Of a stretch of DNA of 64,000 nt, positions 62,345-64,000 are shown piece by piece. The DNA lies in contig CAJLWO010000008.1 of assembly GCA_905210435.1 (NCBI GenBank), positions 1-64,000 on the forward strand, written 5' to 3'. The DNA is from an uncultured Bacteroidales bacterium. GTDB lineage: Bacteria; Bacteroidota; Bacteroidia; Bacteroidales; Muribaculaceae. How positions within the stretch are numbered: the first letter of the stretch is position 1; each line of letters starts with the position of its first letter. The translations under genes and the position numbers were made by a program. The notes under the pieces were generated by a model. The model did no database searches and was not told the DNA's origin. It worked only from the letters and a program-made list of their open reading frames with translations.

Positions 62345-64000
62345 ATGAAGACATTACACATCCTTGCCGCAGCCGCGATAGCAGTAACCGTGGCGTCATG
62401 CTCGGGCAAACCGGAGCTTAGTTACATGCCGGCAAAAGCCGAGGGCGATTCCAACTGGGGCCTTGTCGATGCAAACGGCGAATTTCTTTTTACCGACGAG
62501 TTCTCAGACCGTCCGTCGCCCGTAGTCAACGGATATTTCTTCGTTGAAGAGGGTAAGGGATATACAGTCTATAAGGCTGAAAAAAATCCGAAGCAGGTCG
62601 GCGACCTCTCCGGCCTCAAGGATTGCGGATACTATAACGACGGACTGATGCCGGTGGTGCACAAAGGGGAGCATATCTCATTTGTCGACGGCAGCGGCAA
62701 GACGAAATTCACCCTCGAACGTGTCGACTCCGTCAGTGTGACAGAAGCAATGGGAATGTTTATCAACGGCCGATGCGCAATCCGCACTTCCGATGACAAA
62801 TGGGGTGCCATCGACACCGAGGGCAATGTAGCCGTCTCTCCTAAATATGTCCAGGCTCCGGTTTTTGTAGAAGACAAGGCCGTAGTCATCGAGGCGGATA
62901 GCGAGAAAGCTTATATCATTGACCGCAATGGCGTAGTCAAGGCCGAAATATCTGAAAATATAACTTCCGTATCTCCTTTTATCGACGGATATGCCACCGC
63001 GCGCACCGCTAATTATGACGGGGAGGGGCGGCAGTGTGTCATGATTAAGAGTAATGGCGAGGTTGTCGAACTGCCTGCCTCGGTATATGATGTCCGTATC
63101 TGGAACAGCAAGTATATCGTGTTCGCCAACGATGATTACGAATATGGTATAATGACCTATGACGGAGAAGTAAAGGTACGTCCTAAATATGAGGCTATGG
63201 AATTACTTCCCAATGGCGATTTTATCGGTGAACGTGACGATAAAATTATGTTTGTAAAGCCTGACGGCGAAACGCAAAGGCTCCCGAAAAACACCTATCC
63301 GGCAGTTCGTTCGCCCTATCTTTTCAGCAAGGTCTTTGATTTCGGCTTTGAAATGGTTTCGGAAGATGATGACGATGAATTGCAGCTCCGTACATATAAT
63401 GGAAAGAAGGTAGGCAAGGAAATGGGACGGTATAAGGGCCGTATTGAAATCGACAATATCTACTCCGACTACTTCGACTATGCCGATGCGACGAAGAAGT
63501 TTATGGATATGTTTGACGCCGACGGTCTGAAGGGCTATCCTTTCGACTCGACAATGAAACTATATGCCGATACCACGGCTCATTCGGTGGATTGGTACCG
63601 TGGCGACACGTCCATGAGCGTGTCGGTAGCGAGCGGCAATCCATATTTCAGTGTGTCGTCGGCGACATTGCATTCCGACCGGACTATCGTATATGACGCT
63701 ACTCCCTACGCGAGCTATTATACATGGGAGTTCAATCCTGCATCACGTGTCACTGCAATCTCGCTCACGCTCTCCTTCAACGGCAACAATTATCGCAATG
63801 ACCTTGTTGAATATTTTGCCGCGGCGTTGCGCGACAGGTTTGGTATAACAGTGTCGGAGTCAGGCTATGGCGACAATTATGTATCCTCCAACGGGTATGA
63901 TGCCATAACGGTACACCTTTCCAGCTGGAAACCGGTTCCTCTCGTGTCAGAGGAAGTCGTGGAACCCGCCGACACTACTGCCATTGTTTTCGCAGACAGT
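62345..64000 (+). CDS. WG-repeat lipoprotein, 3' end outside the window
   Basis: Open from an ATG at 62345 to the window end, 552 codons without a stop. Lipoprotein signal MKTLHILAAAAIAVTVASC with acylated Cys19. Several WG (Trp-Gly) repeats: NWGLVDANGEFLF, KWGAIDTEGNVAVSPKY, YGIMTYDGEVKVRPKYE. After residue 360 the sequence no longer shows clear repeats. Likely exported to the outer membrane; function unknown. Confidence 0.8.
   Translation, partial: MKTLHILAAAAIAVTVASCSGKPELSYMPAKAEGDSNWGLVDANGEFLFTDEFSDRPSPVVNGYFFVEEGKGYTVYKAEKNPKQVGDLSGLKDCGYYNDGLMPVVHKGEHISFVDGSGKTKFTLERVDSVSVTEAMGMFINGRCAIRTSDDKWGAIDTEGNVAVSPKYVQAPVFVEDKAVVIEADSEKAYIIDRNGVVKAEISENITSVSPFIDGYATARTANYDGEGRQCVMIKSNGEVVELPASVYDVRIWNSKYIVFANDDYEYGIMTYDGEVKVRPKYEAMELLPNGDFIGERDDKIMFVKPDGETQRLPKNTYPAVRSPYLFSKVFDFGFEMVSEDDDDELQLRTYNGKKVGKEMGRYKGRIEIDNIYSDYFDYADATKKFMDMFDADGLKGYPFDSTMKLYADTTAHSVDWYRGDTSMSVSVASGNPYFSVSSATLHSDRTIVYDATPYASYYTWEFNPASRVTAISLTLSFNGNNYRNDLVEYFAAALRDRFGITVSESGYGDNYVSSNGYDAITVHLSSWKPVPLVSEEVVEPADTTAIVFADS

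Overview
The window looks like a chromosomal segment of a Bacteroidales bacterium. The evidence is a porU/porV pair of the type IX secretion system (T9SS), a huge secreted protease with a T9SS type A sorting domain, split glycine decarboxylase (gcvPA + gcvPB), Bacteroidales-type genes (DUF3256, PCMD, PorV/FadL-like barrels), and promoters of the Bacteroidota type (TTTG, 19-21 bp, TAnnTTTG). The moderately high GC and the gene mix suggest Muribaculaceae; that family-level guess is inference. No rRNA, tRNA, CRISPR array or intact insertion sequence was seen.

Layout. 1-1260: AT-rich edge with the tail of one gene and a membrane acyltransferase. 1398-8101 (+): complete glycine cleavage set gcvT-gcvH-gcvPA-gcvPB-lpdA, then a beta-carbonic anhydrase. 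8195-15305 (-): one operon-like run, in transcription order coaX, an outer-membrane barrel protein, lptC, a CNNM/CBS protein, a cobalamin adenosyltransferase, a Na+/Ca2+ exchanger and a GT-C-like membrane protein. 15557-16609: a lone PDDEXK (YhcG/DUF1016) nuclease. 16875-21124 (+): DEAD-box RNA helicase, DUF3256, xseA, xseB. 21328-22227 (-): ispF with a GH92 remnant directly behind it. 22510-28715 (-): rex, a FAH-like gene, porU, porV. 29225-35026 (+): PpiD-like foldase and mfd. 35191-41240 (-): tripartite RND efflux system. 41463-42446 (-): PCMD protein. 42965-49003 (+): 2012-residue C10 protease with BspA-like repeats. 49131-56082 (-): M13 peptidase; MBL-fold hydrolase; exbB-exbD-tonB with an RsmI-like methylase; pdxJ. 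56247-64000 (+): ACT-like fragment, nadK, YgjP-like peptidase, topA, pseudouridine synthase, and a WG-repeat lipoprotein cut by the window end.

How parts work together. PorU (sortase-like peptidase) and PorV (shuttle barrel) are the machinery that would mature and anchor the C10-LRR protein through its C-terminal domain. LptC, the barrel protein and ExbBD/TonB serve the envelope. The gcv genes plus lpdA encode every protein of glycine cleavage.

The least expected content is intergenic. (i) Five short arrays of a 9-bp unit built as a 7-bp interrupted palindrome plus 2-bp spacer (GTCnGAC-nn; one array is CTCnGAG-TT), lying behind stop codons. (ii) Three related REP-like palindrome families that share the head GTAGGG but have different stems, often nested inside a second inverted repeat (GGGGTGTTGCAAAACT type). 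(iii) A 233-bp fold-back element. (iv) A candidate small RNA or rex leader with promoter, operator-like palindrome and terminator between rex and the PpiD-like gene. (v) A 5'-leader hairpin at the protease gene.
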